From: Mycobacterium heckeshornense
GTDB taxonomy: Bacteria > Actinomycetota > Actinomycetes > Mycobacteriales > Mycobacteriaceae
DNA length: 64,000 nt
NCBI RefSeq assembly: GCF_016592155.1
Contig: NZ_AP024237.1
Coordinates: 1,674,001 to 1,738,000, forward strand
Reading direction: 5' to 3'
The notes beneath the pieces were generated by a model that had not been told where the DNA came from, made no database searches, and saw nothing but the letters and a program-made list of their open reading frames with translations. Positions 35,101 to 44,352 of the stretch are shown piece by piece; positions within the stretch are counted from its first letter, which is position 1, and each line of letters opens with the position of its first letter. A program made the translations under genes and the position numbers.

Positions 35101-38100
35101 ACGGGGCCGAAAAGCTGCGTGCGACACACTCGTCCACCGGGGCGAGGCTTGCGGTTGATGGCGAGCACGTCGTCTTGAGCGTGCCGATCTCGGGCACCTG
35201 GATCGACATCCGATTCACGTTGCCGCCCAACACCGTTGATGGTGGCATGCCGGTCGTGTCAGTCGACGACGCCACTGCCGCCATGCGTCGGGTGCTGGCC
35301 ATCGCCGCCGGCGCGGACGGCCCCGAAGAACTGCCGCCGGTACATGAGGGCACCGCCACCGTCGCGGTGACCTGGGACCCGGAGCGGGTCGCCGACCATA
35401 CCGGGGTCACCGCCACTTTCGGTGAGCCGTTGGCACCCGGGCTTTCCACCGTGCCCGACGCGCTCGTCGGCCTTTGCTGGCCCGCGGTGTTCGCGGCCGT
35501 CGGCTCGGCGGTCACCGACACCGGTGCCCCGGTGCTCGAGGGCCTGCTGAGCCTGGTGCACCTGGACCACGCAGCGCATCTGCTCGACCGGCTGCCGACC
35601 GATCGGGCCGAATTCATTGTCACCGCAACGGCTTCTGCGGCCGTCGACACCGAGGTCGGCCGGGTTGTTCCGGTGTCGGTGACCATCGCCCATGGCGGCA
35701 CCGCGGTGGCCAAGCTCGAAGAACGGTTCGCGATCCGCGGCCGCACCGGCGGAGCGGAACTGGCCGACCCGCTGCGAGCCGGTGGCGCAATCTCCGACAA
35801 CGCCACCGAGACCCCGCGGCGCCGTCGCCGTGACGTCACCATCACCGCACCGGTCGACATGCGGCCGTTCGCGGCTGTCTCCGGTGATCACAACCCGATT
35901 CACACGGACCGGGCGGCCGCGCTGCTCGCGGGGCTGGAATCCCCGATCGTGCACGGCATGTGGCTGTCGGCCGCCGCACAACACGTCGTGACCGCCACCG
36001 ACGGCCAGGCCCGACCACCGGCCCGCCTGGTCGGCTGGACAACGCGTTTCCTCGGCATGGTGCGGCCGGGCGATGAAATCGATGTCCGCGTTGACCGGGT
36101 CGGAATCGACCAGGGCGCAGAGGTTTTAGAGGTCGCCGCCCGGATCGGCCCGGATCTGGTGATGTCGGCGACCGCCCGGCTGGCCGCTCCGAAGACCGTC
36201 TACGCGTTTCCCGGTCAGGGTATCCAGCACAAGGGCATGGGCATGGAGGTGCGGGCCCGGTCCAAGGCGGCCCGCAAGGTGTGGGACGACGCGGACAAGT
36301 TCACCCGCGAAACCCTGGGCTTCTCAGTCCTGCATGTGGTGCGCGACAACCCGACCAGCATCATCGCCTCCGGTGTGCACTACCACCACCCCGACGGTGT
36401 GCTGTATTTGACCCAGTTCACCCAGGTGGCGATGGCCACCGTGGCGGCGGCTCAGGTCGCCGAGATGCGAGAAGCCGGCGCGTTCGTCGAGGGCGCGATC
36501 GCCTGCGGGCACTCCGTCGGCGAGTACACCGCGCTGGCCTGCGTGACCGGCATTTACGAGCTGGAAGCATTGCTGGAGATGGTGTTTCACCGCGGCTCGA
36601 AGATGCACGACATCGTGCCGCGCGACGAGTTGGGCCGCTCCAACTACCGGCTGGCCGCGATCCGGCCGTCGCAGATCGACCTCGATGACGCCGACGTCCC
36701 GGCATTTGTCGCCGGGATCGCCGAGCGCACAGGCGAATTCCTGGAGATCGTCAACTACAACCTGCGCGGCTCGCAGTACGCGATCGCCGGAACGGTCCGG
36801 GGCCTGGAGGCTTTGGAAGCCGAGGTGGAGCGGCGCCGCGAAATCACCGGCGGCAAGCGGTCTTTCATCTTAGTGCCCGGCATCGACGTGCCGTTCCATT
36901 CGCGGGTGCTGCGCGTCGGTGTGGCGGAATTCCGCCGCTCGCTGGACCGGGTCATGCCGCGCGACAAGGATCCCGACCTGATCATCGGGCGCTATATCCC
37001 CAACCTGGTGCCGCGGCCGTTTTCGCTGGACCGCGACTTCATCCAGGAGATCCGCGACCTGGTGCCGGCCGAGCCGCTGGACCCGATTCTGGCCGACTAC
37101 GACACCTGGCTGCGGGAGCGGCCGCGGGAAATGGCGCGCACCGTGTTCATCGAGTTGCTGGCCTGGCAGTTCGCCAGCCCGGTACGCTGGATTGAGACCC
37201 AGGATCTGCTGTTCACCGAGGAAGCGGCCGGCGGTCTGGGTGTGGAGCGGTTCGTCGAGATCGGGGTGAAGTCCTCGCCGACCGTGGCCGGGCTCGCCGC
37301 CAACACTCTCAAGCTGCCCGAATATGCCCACAGCACAGTTGAAGTGCTCAACGCCGAGCGGGACGCCGCGGTGCTGTTCGCCACCGACACCGATCCCGAG
37401 CCCGAGGAGGCGGCTGAGCAGGATTCCGGCACGGCCGTTCCGGCCTCATCGGAGCCGGGGCCCGAGTCCGATGTCGTCCCTGCCGTCGCTCCGGCTACGG
37501 CCGGAGCTCCGTCAGGTACTCCACGCCCCGACGACATTCCGTTCGACGCCGCCGACGCCACGCTGGCGCTGATCGCGCTGTCGGCCAAGATGCGCATCGA
37601 CCAAATCGAGGAACTCGACTCCATCGAGTCGATCACCGACGGCGCGTCCTCCCGGCGCAATCAGCTGCTGGTCGACCTGGGCCAAGAGCTCAACCTTGGC
37701 GCCATCGACGGCGCTGCCGAAGCGGACCTGGCCGGACTGCGGTCGCAGGTCACCAAACTCGCTCGCACGTATAAGCCATTCGGTCCCGTGCTTTCCGACG
37801 CGATCAACGACCACCTGCGGACGGTTCTCGGGCCATCCGGTAAACGGCCCGCCGCCATCGCCGAGCGGGTCAAGAAGACCTGGGAACTCGGCGATGGCTG
37901 GGCCAAGCACGTCACCGTCGAAGTCGCGTTGGGTACCCGGGAGGGCACCAGCGTGCGCGGTGGCGCGCTCGGGCACCTGCACGAGGGCGCACTCGCCGAC
38001 GCGGCAGCGGTCGACAAGGTCATCGACGCTGCGGTGACATCGGTGGCCGCGCGCCGCGGTATCACGGTGACGTTGCCGTCGTCCGGTGGCGCCGGGGCGA

Positions 38101-41100
38101 CCGTCGATGCGGCCGCGCTGAGCGAATTCACCGAGCAGATCACCGGACGCGACGGCGTGCTGGCGTCGGCGGCGCGTCTGGTGCTCAACCAGCTGGGGCT
38201 GGACGACCCGGTCACGGTGGCCCCCACGGCAACCGACGCCGAACTGATCGACTTGGTCACCGCCGAGCTCGGCGCCGACTGGCCGCGGCTGGTGGCCCCG
38301 GTGTTCGACGCCAGGAAGGCCGTCGTCTTCGACGACCGCTGGGCCAGTGCACGTGAGGATCTGGTGAAGCTGTGGCTGGCCGACGACGACGAGATCGAGG
38401 CCGACTGGGCGCGGCTTTCCGAACGGTTCGAGGGCACCGGCCACGTTGTCGCCACCCAGGCCACCTGGTGGCAGGGCAAGGCGCTGGCCGCCGGACGCAC
38501 CATCCACGCGTCGCTGTATGCCCGCATCGCCGCCGGCGCGGAAAACCCCGACAAGGGTCGCTACAGCGACGAAGTCGCGGTGGTGACCGGCGCATCGAAG
38601 GGCTCGATCGCCGCCTCGGTGGTGGCGCGGCTGCTCGACGGCGGTGCCACCGTCATTGCGACTACCTCCAGGCTCGACGACGAGCGGCTGGGTTTCTACC
38701 GCTCGCTGTATCGCGACCACGCCCGCTACGGCGCCGCACTGTGGGTGGTGCCGGCCAACATGGCGTCGTATGCCGACATCGACGCCCTAATCGAATGGAT
38801 TGGCAGCGAGCAGTCCGAAAGCCTTGGGCCGCAGTCGATTCATATCAAGGATGCGCAGACCCCAACGCTGCTGTTCCCGTTCGCGGCGCCCCGCGTCGCC
38901 GGTGACCTGTCCGAAGCTGGCTCACGCGCAGAAATGGAGATGAAAGTACTGCTGTGGGCCGTTCAACGGCTCATCGGCGGGCTGTCGAAGATCGGCGCGG
39001 AACGCGACATCGCGTCGCGCCTGCACGTCGTGCTGCCTGGCTCGCCCAACCGTGGCAGGTTCGGCGGCGACGGCGCCTACGGCGAAGCCAAGTCCGCGCT
39101 CGACGCGGTGGTGGCGCGCTGGCACGCCGAATCTTCGTGGGCGCAGCGGGTCAGCCTGGCGCACGCGCTGATCGGCTGGACGCGGGGCACCGGGCTGATG
39201 GGCCACAACGACGCCATCGTTGACGCTGTCGAAAAAGCCGGTGTGACAACCTATTCCACCGATCAAATGGCCGACATGTTGCTGAACCTGTGCGACGTTG
39301 AGTCCAAGGCCGCCGCCGCTCGCGCGCCGCTCAAGGTCGACCTGACCGGCGGGCTCGGTGATATCGAGTTGGACATGGCGGAGCTGGCCGCAAAGGCGCG
39401 CGAACAGGCCACGACTCAAGCGGCTGTCGACGAGAAGCCGGCGGGCACCATCGCCGCGCTACCCGGCCCGCCGCGCGGGTACACCCCGGCGCCGCCGCCG
39501 GATTGGGACGACCTCGACGTCGACCCGGCCGATCTGGTGGTCATCGTCGGTGGTGCCGAACTCGGCCCTTACGGGTCGTCGCGCACCCGCTTCGAGATGG
39601 AGGTCGACAACGAACTGTCGGCTGCCGGCGTGCTCGAGCTGGCCTGGACGACCGGACTGATCCGCTGGCACGACGACCCCCAACCAGGCTGGTACGACAC
39701 CGAATCCGGTGAGCTCATCGACGAATCCGAGCTCGTCGAGCGCTACCACGACGCCGTGGTGGAACGGATCGGGATCCGCGAGTGGGTCGACGACGGCTCG
39801 ATCGACCCCGATCACGCCTCGCCGCTTTTGGTCAGCGTGTTCTTGGACAAGGACTTCACGTTCGTGGTGTCCAGCGAAGCCGAGGCGCGGGCGTTCGTGC
39901 AGTTCGACCCGGAGCACACGCTGATCCGGCCGGTCCCCGATTCCACCGACTGGCAGGTCACCCGCAAGGCCGGCACCGAAATCCGGGTCCCGCGCAAGAA
40001 CAAGCTGTCGCGCACCGTGGGCGGCCAGATCCCCACCGGGTTCGACCCGACGGTGTGGGGGATTCCGCCGGACCTGGCGAGCTCGATCGACCGGCTGGCG
40101 GTGTGGAATATCGTCGCGACCGTCGACGCATTCCTGACCGCCGGGTTTACGCCCGCAGAAGTGATGCGCTACGTGCATCCAACCTTGGTGGCGAACACCC
40201 AGGGCACCGGCATGGGCGGCGGCACGTCGATGCAGACCATGTATCACGGCAATCTGCTCGGCCGGAACAAACCCAACGACATCTTCCAGGAAGTCCTGCC
40301 GAATATCATTGCCGCGCACGTGGTTCAGTCCTACATCGGCAGTTACGGTGCGATGATCCACCCGGTCGGCGCGTGCGCGACGGCCGCGGTGTCGGTCGAG
40401 GAGGGTGTCGACAAAATCCGGCTGGGCAAGGCCGAGCTGGTGGTGGCCGGCGGGCTGGACGACCTGACCTTAGAGGGCATCATCGGGTTCGGTGACATGG
40501 CGGCGACCGCCGACACCGAGATGATGCGGGCTAAAGGCATCAGCGACTCGAAGTTCTCCCGCCCCAACGACCGGCGCCGGCTGGGCTTCGTCGAGGCGCA
40601 GGGCGGCGGCACCGTCCTGCTCGCGCGCGGGGATCTTGCATTGAAGATGGGCCTGCCGGTGCTGGCGGTGGTGGCCTACGCGCAGTCGTTCGGCGATGGT
40701 GTACACACCTCGATCCCGGCCCCGGGGCTCGGCGCGCTGGGTGCGGGCCGGGGCGGCAAACAGTCGCCGCTGGCGCGCTCGCTGGCCGAGCTCGGTGTCG
40801 GCGCCGACGACATCGCGGTGATCTCCAAGCATGACACCTCGACGCTGGCCAACGACCCGAACGAAACGGAATTGCATGAGCGGCTTGCTGATTCGCTCGG
40901 TCGTTCGCCGGGCGCCCCGCTGTTCATCGTGTCGCAGAAGAGCTTGACCGGGCATGCCAAGGGCGGCGCCGCGGTATTCCAGATGATGGGGATGTGCCAG
41001 ATACTGCGCGACGGCGTCATCCCGCCCAATCGCAGCCTGGACTGTGTCGACGACGAGCTGGCCTCCTCCGCGCACTTCGTGTGGGTGCGTGACACGCTGC

Positions 41101-41426
41101 GCCTCGGCGGGAAATTCCCGCTGAAAGCCGGACTGATCACCAGCCTGGGGTTTGGCCACGTGTCCGGGTTGATTGCGCTGGTGCACCCGCAAGCGTTCCT
41201 GGCCGCGCTCAGCCCCGAGCAGCGCGCGGACTACCAGCGGCGCGCCGATGCCCGCCTGCTGGCCGGTCAGCGTCGGCTGGCCTCGGCGATCGCCGGCGGT
41301 CCGCCGATGTACGAACGGCCCGCCGACCGGCGCTTCGACCACCGGGCACCGGAGAAGCCGCAGGAGGCGGCGATGCTGCTGAATGCGGGCGCGCGGCTTG
41401 GCGACGGCGACGTCTACCTCCCGTGA
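32196..41426 (+). CDS. fas: Type I fatty acid synthase (FAS-I)
   Basis: About 3,076 residues (M. tuberculosis Fas is about 3,069). GTG 32196, preceded by GGAGACAGG, gives VTIYEHDRVSADHDGN, the known N-terminus; the frame also opens at 32115 without homology. Domain order: acetyltransferase (GHSQG, Ser about 152), enoyl reductase TIM barrel (LLAGMTPTTVDAKIV, about 424), dehydratase hot dog (VSGDHNPIHTD, about 1225), malonyl/palmitoyl transferase (GHSVGEYTAL, Ser about 1440), acyl carrier domain (DGASSRRNQLLVDLG, Ser about 1818), ketoreductase (VVTGASKGSIAASVV, about 2128), ketosynthase (VGACATAAVS, Cys about 2727; SKHDTSTLAND; LTGHAKGGAA). It makes C16-C18 and C24-C26 acyl-CoA in the cytosol, feeding mycolic acid synthesis. 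No interruption was seen. Confidence 0.98.
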   Translation: MTIYEHDRVSADHDGNISEVVRGAHALVDRLSAGEPYAVAFGGQGSAWLETLEELVSSAGIESELATLVAEVDLLLEPVAQELVVVRPIGFEPLQWVRALAAEDPVPSAKQLTSAAVSVPGVLLTQIAAVRALARQGMDFAATPPVAIIGHSQGVLAVESVKTAGERDIELLALAQLIGAAGTLVARRRGISILGDRPPMVSVTNADPERIYALLEAFAQDVRTVLPPVLSIRNGRRSVVITGTPEQLSRFELYCKQISEKEEADRKNKVRGGDIFAPVFEPVQVEVGFHSPRLADGIDIVGGWAEKIGIDVELARDMTEAILVRQVDWVDEVVSVHEAGARWILDLGPGDILTRLTAPVIRGLGVGIVPAATRGGQRNLFTVGAVPEVARPWSSYAPSVVRLPDGRIKLSTKFTRLTGRSPILLAGMTPTTVDAKIVAAAANAGHWAELAGGGQVTEEIFQNRIEEMRGLLEPGRTFEFNALFLDPYLWKLQVGGKRLVQKARQSGAPIDGVVVSAGIPELEEAVELIDELGGIGISHVVFKPGTVEQIRAVIRIATEVPTTPVIMHIEGGRAGGHHSWEDLDDLLLATYSELRSRPNITVCVGGGIGTPERAAEYLSGRWAEPYGFPLMPIDGILVGTAAMATKESTTSPSVKRMLVETQGTDQWISAGKAQGGMASSRSQLGADIHEIDNAASRCGRLLDEVAGDAEAVAKRRDEIIAAMAGTAKPYFGDVGEMTYAQWLRRYVELTIGDGNSTADTASPGSPWLADTWRDRFEQMLQRAEARLHPQDHGPIETLFSDKQLLERPDEAIATLLQRYPDAESVQLHPADVSFFVTLCKTLGKPVNFVPVIDKDVRRWWRSDSLWQAHDARYDADQVCIIPGPTSVAGITRMDEPVGELLDRFEQAAIDEVLASGVEPKPVTARRVGRTDITGPLAVVLDAPDVLWAGRTMTNPVHRIAHPADWQIHDGAEKLRATHSSTGARLAVDGEHVVLSVPISGTWIDIRFTLPPNTVDGGMPVVSVDDATAAMRRVLAIAAGADGPEELPPVHEGTATVAVTWDPERVADHTGVTATFGEPLAPGLSTVPDALVGLCWPAVFAAVGSAVTDTGAPVLEGLLSLVHLDHAAHLLDRLPTDRAEFIVTATASAAVDTEVGRVVPVSVTIAHGGTAVAKLEERFAIRGRTGGAELADPLRAGGAISDNATETPRRRRRDVTITAPVDMRPFAAVSGDHNPIHTDRAAALLAGLESPIVHGMWLSAAAQHVVTATDGQARPPARLVGWTTRFLGMVRPGDEIDVRVDRVGIDQGAEVLEVAARIGPDLVMSATARLAAPKTVYAFPGQGIQHKGMGMEVRARSKAARKVWDDADKFTRETLGFSVLHVVRDNPTSIIASGVHYHHPDGVLYLTQFTQVAMATVAAAQVAEMREAGAFVEGAIACGHSVGEYTALACVTGIYELEALLEMVFHRGSKMHDIVPRDELGRSNYRLAAIRPSQIDLDDADVPAFVAGIAERTGEFLEIVNYNLRGSQYAIAGTVRGLEALEAEVERRREITGGKRSFILVPGIDVPFHSRVLRVGVAEFRRSLDRVMPRDKDPDLIIGRYIPNLVPRPFSLDRDFIQEIRDLVPAEPLDPILADYDTWLRERPREMARTVFIELLAWQFASPVRWIETQDLLFTEEAAGGLGVERFVEIGVKSSPTVAGLAANTLKLPEYAHSTVEVLNAERDAAVLFATDTDPEPEEAAEQDSGTAVPASSEPGPESDVVPAVAPATAGAPSGTPRPDDIPFDAADATLALIALSAKMRIDQIEELDSIESITDGASSRRNQLLVDLGQELNLGAIDGAAEADLAGLRSQVTKLARTYKPFGPVLSDAINDHLRTVLGPSGKRPAAIAERVKKTWELGDGWAKHVTVEVALGTREGTSVRGGALGHLHEGALADAAAVDKVIDAAVTSVAARRGITVTLPSSGGAGATVDAAALSEFTEQITGRDGVLASAARLVLNQLGLDDPVTVAPTATDAELIDLVTAELGADWPRLVAPVFDARKAVVFDDRWASAREDLVKLWLADDDEIEADWARLSERFEGTGHVVATQATWWQGKALAAGRTIHASLYARIAAGAENPDKGRYSDEVAVVTGASKGSIAASVVARLLDGGATVIATTSRLDDERLGFYRSLYRDHARYGAALWVVPANMASYADIDALIEWIGSEQSESLGPQSIHIKDAQTPTLLFPFAAPRVAGDLSEAGSRAEMEMKVLLWAVQRLIGGLSKIGAERDIASRLHVVLPGSPNRGRFGGDGAYGEAKSALDAVVARWHAESSWAQRVSLAHALIGWTRGTGLMGHNDAIVDAVEKAGVTTYSTDQMADMLLNLCDVESKAAAARAPLKVDLTGGLGDIELDMAELAAKAREQATTQAAVDEKPAGTIAALPGPPRGYTPAPPPDWDDLDVDPADLVVIVGGAELGPYGSSRTRFEMEVDNELSAAGVLELAWTTGLIRWHDDPQPGWYDTESGELIDESELVERYHDAVVERIGIREWVDDGSIDPDHASPLLVSVFLDKDFTFVVSSEAEARAFVQFDPEHTLIRPVPDSTDWQVTRKAGTEIRVPRKNKLSRTVGGQIPTGFDPTVWGIPPDLASSIDRLAVWNIVATVDAFLTAGFTPAEVMRYVHPTLVANTQGTGMGGGTSMQTMYHGNLLGRNKPNDIFQEVLPNIIAAHVVQSYIGSYGAMIHPVGACATAAVSVEEGVDKIRLGKAELVVAGGLDDLTLEGIIGFGDMAATADTEMMRAKGISDSKFSRPNDRRRLGFVEAQGGGTVLLARGDLALKMGLPVLAVVAYAQSFGDGVHTSIPAPGLGALGAGRGGKQSPLARSLAELGVGADDIAVISKHDTSTLANDPNETELHERLADSLGRSPGAPLFIVSQKSLTGHAKGGAAVFQMMGMCQILRDGVIPPNRSLDCVDDELASSAHFVWVRDTLRLGGKFPLKAGLITSLGFGHVSGLIALVHPQAFLAALSPEQRADYQRRADARLLAGQRRLASAIAGGPPMYERPADRRFDHRAPEKPQEAAMLLNAGARLGDGDVYLP

Positions 41427-41454
41427 ACCGCGTCATCGGTTAGCGTGGCCAGCC

Positions 41455-41847
41455 GTGGGCATCGTCGGTGTGGGAATCGATCTGGTCTCCATCCCTGATT
41501 TCGCCGAGCAGGTCGACCGTCCCGGAACGGTGTTTTCCGAGACGTTCACACCCGGTGAGCGCCGCGACGCCTCGGACAAGAGCTCGTCAGCGGCCCGCCA
41601 CCTTGCGGCGCGGTGGGCCGCCAAGGAGGCGGTGATCAAGGCGTGGTCGGGGTCGCGGTTCGCCCAGCGGCCGGTGCTGCCGGAGGGCATCCATCGCGAT
41701 ATTGAGGTGGTCACTGACATGTGGGGCCGGCCGCGAGTGCGGTTGAGCGGCGCGATCGCGAAGCATCTGGCCGATGTGACGATCCACGTGTCGTTGACCC
41801 ACGAAGGCGATACCGCTGCAGCGGTGGCCATCCTCGAGACCCCCTGA
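41455..41847 (+). CDS. acpS: Holo-[acyl-carrier-protein] synthase
   Basis: 130 residues from GTG 41455, 28 bases after fas. The N-terminal GIVGVGIDLVSIPDF and the central ARHLAARWAAKEAVIKAW hold the Mg2+- and CoA-binding Asp and Glu of AcpS. The C-terminus IHVSLTHEGDTAAAVAIL is the usual end. It transfers 4'-phosphopantetheine from CoA to the carrier serine of Fas-I, and in mycobacteria is expressed with fas. Confidence 0.96.
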   Translation: MGIVGVGIDLVSIPDFAEQVDRPGTVFSETFTPGERRDASDKSSSAARHLAARWAAKEAVIKAWSGSRFAQRPVLPEGIHRDIEVVTDMWGRPRVRLSGAIAKHLADVTIHVSLTHEGDTAAAVAILETP

Positions 41848-41931
41848 GCGGGGTCTGCCCGCCACACACCGGGGGCCGCTGGCAGTTTGTGCCCGCTCGC
41901 GAGAGGGTGTGCCGCGACTAGCCTCAAAGCC

Positions 41932-43257
41932 ATGAGCGATCTCGTCGAGCGTGTCCGCGACGTGCTGCCGTCCGTGCGGCGCGATCTGGAAAACCTGATC
42001 CGCATCCAATCGGTGTGGGCCGATCCGGCCCGGCGGCCCGAAGTGCACCGCAGTGCGCAAGCGGTCGCAAACCTCTTGTCGCAGGCGGGTTTTCCTGATG
42101 TGCAGGTCGTCAGCGCCGATGGTGCGCCGGCGGTCATCGCGCGGTATCCCGCACCCGCCGGCGCGCCGACGGTGCTGCTGTATGCCCATCACGACGTGCA
42201 GCCTGAGGGGGATCACACGCAGTGGGCCTCACCACCGTTCGAGCCGATCGAACGCGAAGGCCGCCTCTACGGGCGCGGCAGCGCCGACGACAAAGCAGGT
42301 ATCGCAACACATCTGGCTGCGTTCCGGGCACACGACAGCCGACCCCCGGTGGGTGTGACGGTGTTCGTCGAAGGCGAGGAGGAGTCCGGGTCTCCGTCGC
42401 TGGGGCGTTTACTTGCCGCCCACCGTGACGCGCTGGCAGCCGAGGTAATCCTCATCGCCGACTCGGACAACTGGAGTAGCGACGTTCCGGCGCTGACGGT
42501 GTCGCTGCGCGGGCTGGCCGACTGCGTGGTCGAGGTCGCCACCCTCGACCACGGACTGCACTCCGGCCTTTGGGGCGGGGTGGTTCCCGATGCGCTGAGC
42601 GCCCTGGTGCGTTTGCTGGCCAGCTTGCACGACGACGACGGCAACGTGGCGATCGCCGGCCTACACGAAAGTACTGCTGCCCCAGTTGATTACCCACCCG
42701 AGCGGGTCAGGGCGGAGGCCGGCCTGCTGGACGGGGTGACGGAGATCGGCACAGGATCGGTGGCGCAGCGGCTCTGGGCCAAGCCGGCGATCACCGTGAT
42801 TGGCATCGATACCACATCGATTGCGGCGTCGTCGAATACGTTGATCCCCCGGGCGCGTGCCAAGATCAGCATGCGGGTAGCTCCCGGCGGTGACGCCGCG
42901 GCGCACCTGGACCTGTTGCGCGCCCATCTCGAGCAGCATGCGCCGTGGGGCGCGCACGTGACAGTGACCCCGGGCGACATCGGGCAGCCCTACACGATCG
43001 ATGCTTGCGGCCCGGTCTACGACGCCGCGCGATCGGCGTTTCGGCAAGCCTGGGGCGTCGAACCGGTCGAGATGGGGATGGGCGGCTCGATTCCGTTCAT
43101 CGCCGAGTTCGCCGCCGCGTTCCCGCAGGCGACGATCCTGGTCTCCGGCGTCGAAGATCCGGACACCCAGGCGCATAGTGTCAACGAGAGCCTGCACCTG
43201 GGCGTGCTGGAAAAAGCCGCGGCCACCGAGGCGCTGCTGTTGGCCAACCTCGGCTAA
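41932..43257 (+). CDS. M20-family metallopeptidase (dipeptidase-like), Rv2522c homologue
   Basis: 441 residues from ATG 41932 (MSDLVERVRDVLPSV). Zinc ligands of the M20 family are all present: YAHHDVQPEG (His, with catalytic Asp two after), GRGSADDKAG (bridging Asp), EGEEESGS (catalytic Glu and ligand Glu), ILIADSDNW (Asp), and DPDTQAHSVNE (His) near the end. The middle third is the lid/dimerisation domain (HSGLWGGVVPDALSAL). Expected to be a cytosolic carboxypeptidase or dipeptidase; substrate unknown. It ends three bases into the convergent bcp gene. Confidence 0.92.
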   Translation: MSDLVERVRDVLPSVRRDLENLIRIQSVWADPARRPEVHRSAQAVANLLSQAGFPDVQVVSADGAPAVIARYPAPAGAPTVLLYAHHDVQPEGDHTQWASPPFEPIEREGRLYGRGSADDKAGIATHLAAFRAHDSRPPVGVTVFVEGEEESGSPSLGRLLAAHRDALAAEVILIADSDNWSSDVPALTVSLRGLADCVVEVATLDHGLHSGLWGGVVPDALSALVRLLASLHDDDGNVAIAGLHESTAAPVDYPPERVRAEAGLLDGVTEIGTGSVAQRLWAKPAITVIGIDTTSIAASSNTLIPRARAKISMRVAPGGDAAAHLDLLRAHLEQHAPWGAHVTVTPGDIGQPYTIDACGPVYDAARSAFRQAWGVEPVEMGMGGSIPFIAEFAAAFPQATILVSGVEDPDTQAHSVNESLHLGVLEKAAATEALLLANLG

Positions 43258-43727
43258 AGCCCGAGGTCTCGGCGCAGTTTGGCGACATGGCCGGTGGCCT
43301 TGACATTGTATTGCGCGAGCGCGATTTTGCCTTTCTCGTCGACAACGAACGTTGAGCGGATAACACCTTGAACCGTCTTGCCGTACATCTGCTTTGGCCC
43401 GTACGCGCCCCACGCGCTTAGCACTTTGCGTTCCGGGTCCGACAGCAGCGGGAACGTCAGCCCTTCGGCGTCGCGGAACTTGGCCAGCTTGGCCGGTGGG
43501 TCGGGGCTGATGCCCACGACGTCGAGACCGGCCCCGTTGAGGTCGTGCAGATTGTCGCGGAAGTCGCAGGCCTCTTTGGTGCAGCCGGGTGTCGATGCCG
43601 CCGGGTAGAAGTACACGACGACACGACGGCCCCGGTAGTCGGCCAGTTTGACGGTCTTGCCGTCGGCGTCGGGCAGGCTGAAGACGGGCGCTTTGTCGCC
43701 TGGTTGCAGGCGCACAGGATCGGTCAA
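43254..43727 (-). CDS. bcp: Thiol peroxidase, BCP/PrxQ-type peroxiredoxin
   Basis: 157 residues. FYPAASTPGCTKEACDFRD contains the peroxidatic Cys49 and the resolving Cys54, the five-residue spacing of atypical 2-Cys BCP proteins. GDKAPVFSLPD at the N-terminus and FPLLSDPERKVLSAWGAYG further on are standard. It reduces hydroperoxides in the cytosol, using thioredoxin. It overlaps the M20 peptidase gene at its 3' end and is divergent from the DUF3618 gene. Confidence 0.96.
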   Translation of the reverse strand: MTDPVRLQPGDKAPVFSLPDADGKTVKLADYRGRRVVVYFYPAASTPGCTKEACDFRDNLHDLNGAGLDVVGISPDPPAKLAKFRDAEGLTFPLLSDPERKVLSAWGAYGPKQMYGKTVQGVIRSTFVVDEKGKIALAQYNVKATGHVAKLRRDLGL

Positions 43728-43850
43728 CGAACTCCCCTTCTAGGTCACCGAAGCGCCGGGCTGGGCACCGGCTGCTCTAGGGTAGTGCGGCAAGACGGCA
43801 ACTTCACCAATCGTGGCCCGGATGCGGCCGGGACAGACATGGAGGGGACA

Positions 43851-44078
43851 GTGGCGGACCGGGATCCCGACACCATCAAGCAGGAAATCGACCAGGCCCG
43901 CGAACAGCTGGCCTCGACCGTCGACTCCCTCGCGGCCCGGGCCAATCCGCGTCGACTTGCCGAGGATGTCAAGGCTCAAGTGATCAGCTTCGTCAAGAAG
44001 CCGGTGGTGACGGTATCCCTGGCCGGCATCGGGGCGCTCACCGTGGTGTTGGTGGTGCGCCGGATCAGGAACCGCTGA
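43851..44078 (+). CDS. DUF3618 small membrane protein, Rv2520c homologue
   Basis: 75 residues from GTG 43851, which has GGAGG five bases upstream; an in-frame ATG at 43839 would include the ribosome site. The pattern DPDTIKQEIDQAREQLASTV followed by LAARANPRRL is the DUF3618 signature, an amphipathic coiled helix, and a C-terminal helix VVTVSLAGIGALTVVLVVRR inserts into the membrane. Function unknown; perhaps a membrane-associated structural protein. Upstream open frames extend to 43545 but overlap bcp and are not believed. Confidence 0.88.
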   Translation: MADRDPDTIKQEIDQAREQLASTVDSLAARANPRRLAEDVKAQVISFVKKPVVTVSLAGIGALTVVLVVRRIRNR

Positions 44079-44122
44079 CCGAGCCTGATGCATACGCAGC
44101 GCATCGGTCAGAGGGGTGCGGT

Positions 44123-44198
<76 letters not shown>

Positions 44199-44297
44199 TT
44201 GGATTGTCCCAGGAACGCGACAATAACAGGCACTTGGCCGCCGTGCGAATCTCGGGCCTATCGTCATGCGCGTCACAGCGACGGCGGTCGCGTGCCC

Positions 44298-44318
44298 GTA
44301 AACTACTGCCTAGTTTAC
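44298..44318. promoter_or_regulatory. Perfect inverted repeat upstream of ldtB
   Basis: GTAAACT-ACTGCCT-AGTTTAC: 7-base arms, perfect, with a 7-base spacer, 35 bases before the ldtB start. The position is that of an operator overlapping the promoter or leader; the binding protein is unknown. Confidence 0.5.
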
Positions 44319-44352
44319 AGATTTCCATCGGGTCAGATGGGGGAGAACGGCA

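Noticed and set aside
32649..35168. 839-codon open frame on the minus strand inside fas
   Set aside because: It is the complement of strongly conserved fas domains; long antisense frames are expected in GC-rich codon usage. Gly/Arg/His/Gln-rich composition without domains.
43545..43850. Longer N-terminus for the DUF3618 protein
   Set aside because: Would overlap most of bcp on the other strand and has no homology; GTG 43851 has a good ribosome site and matches the family length.
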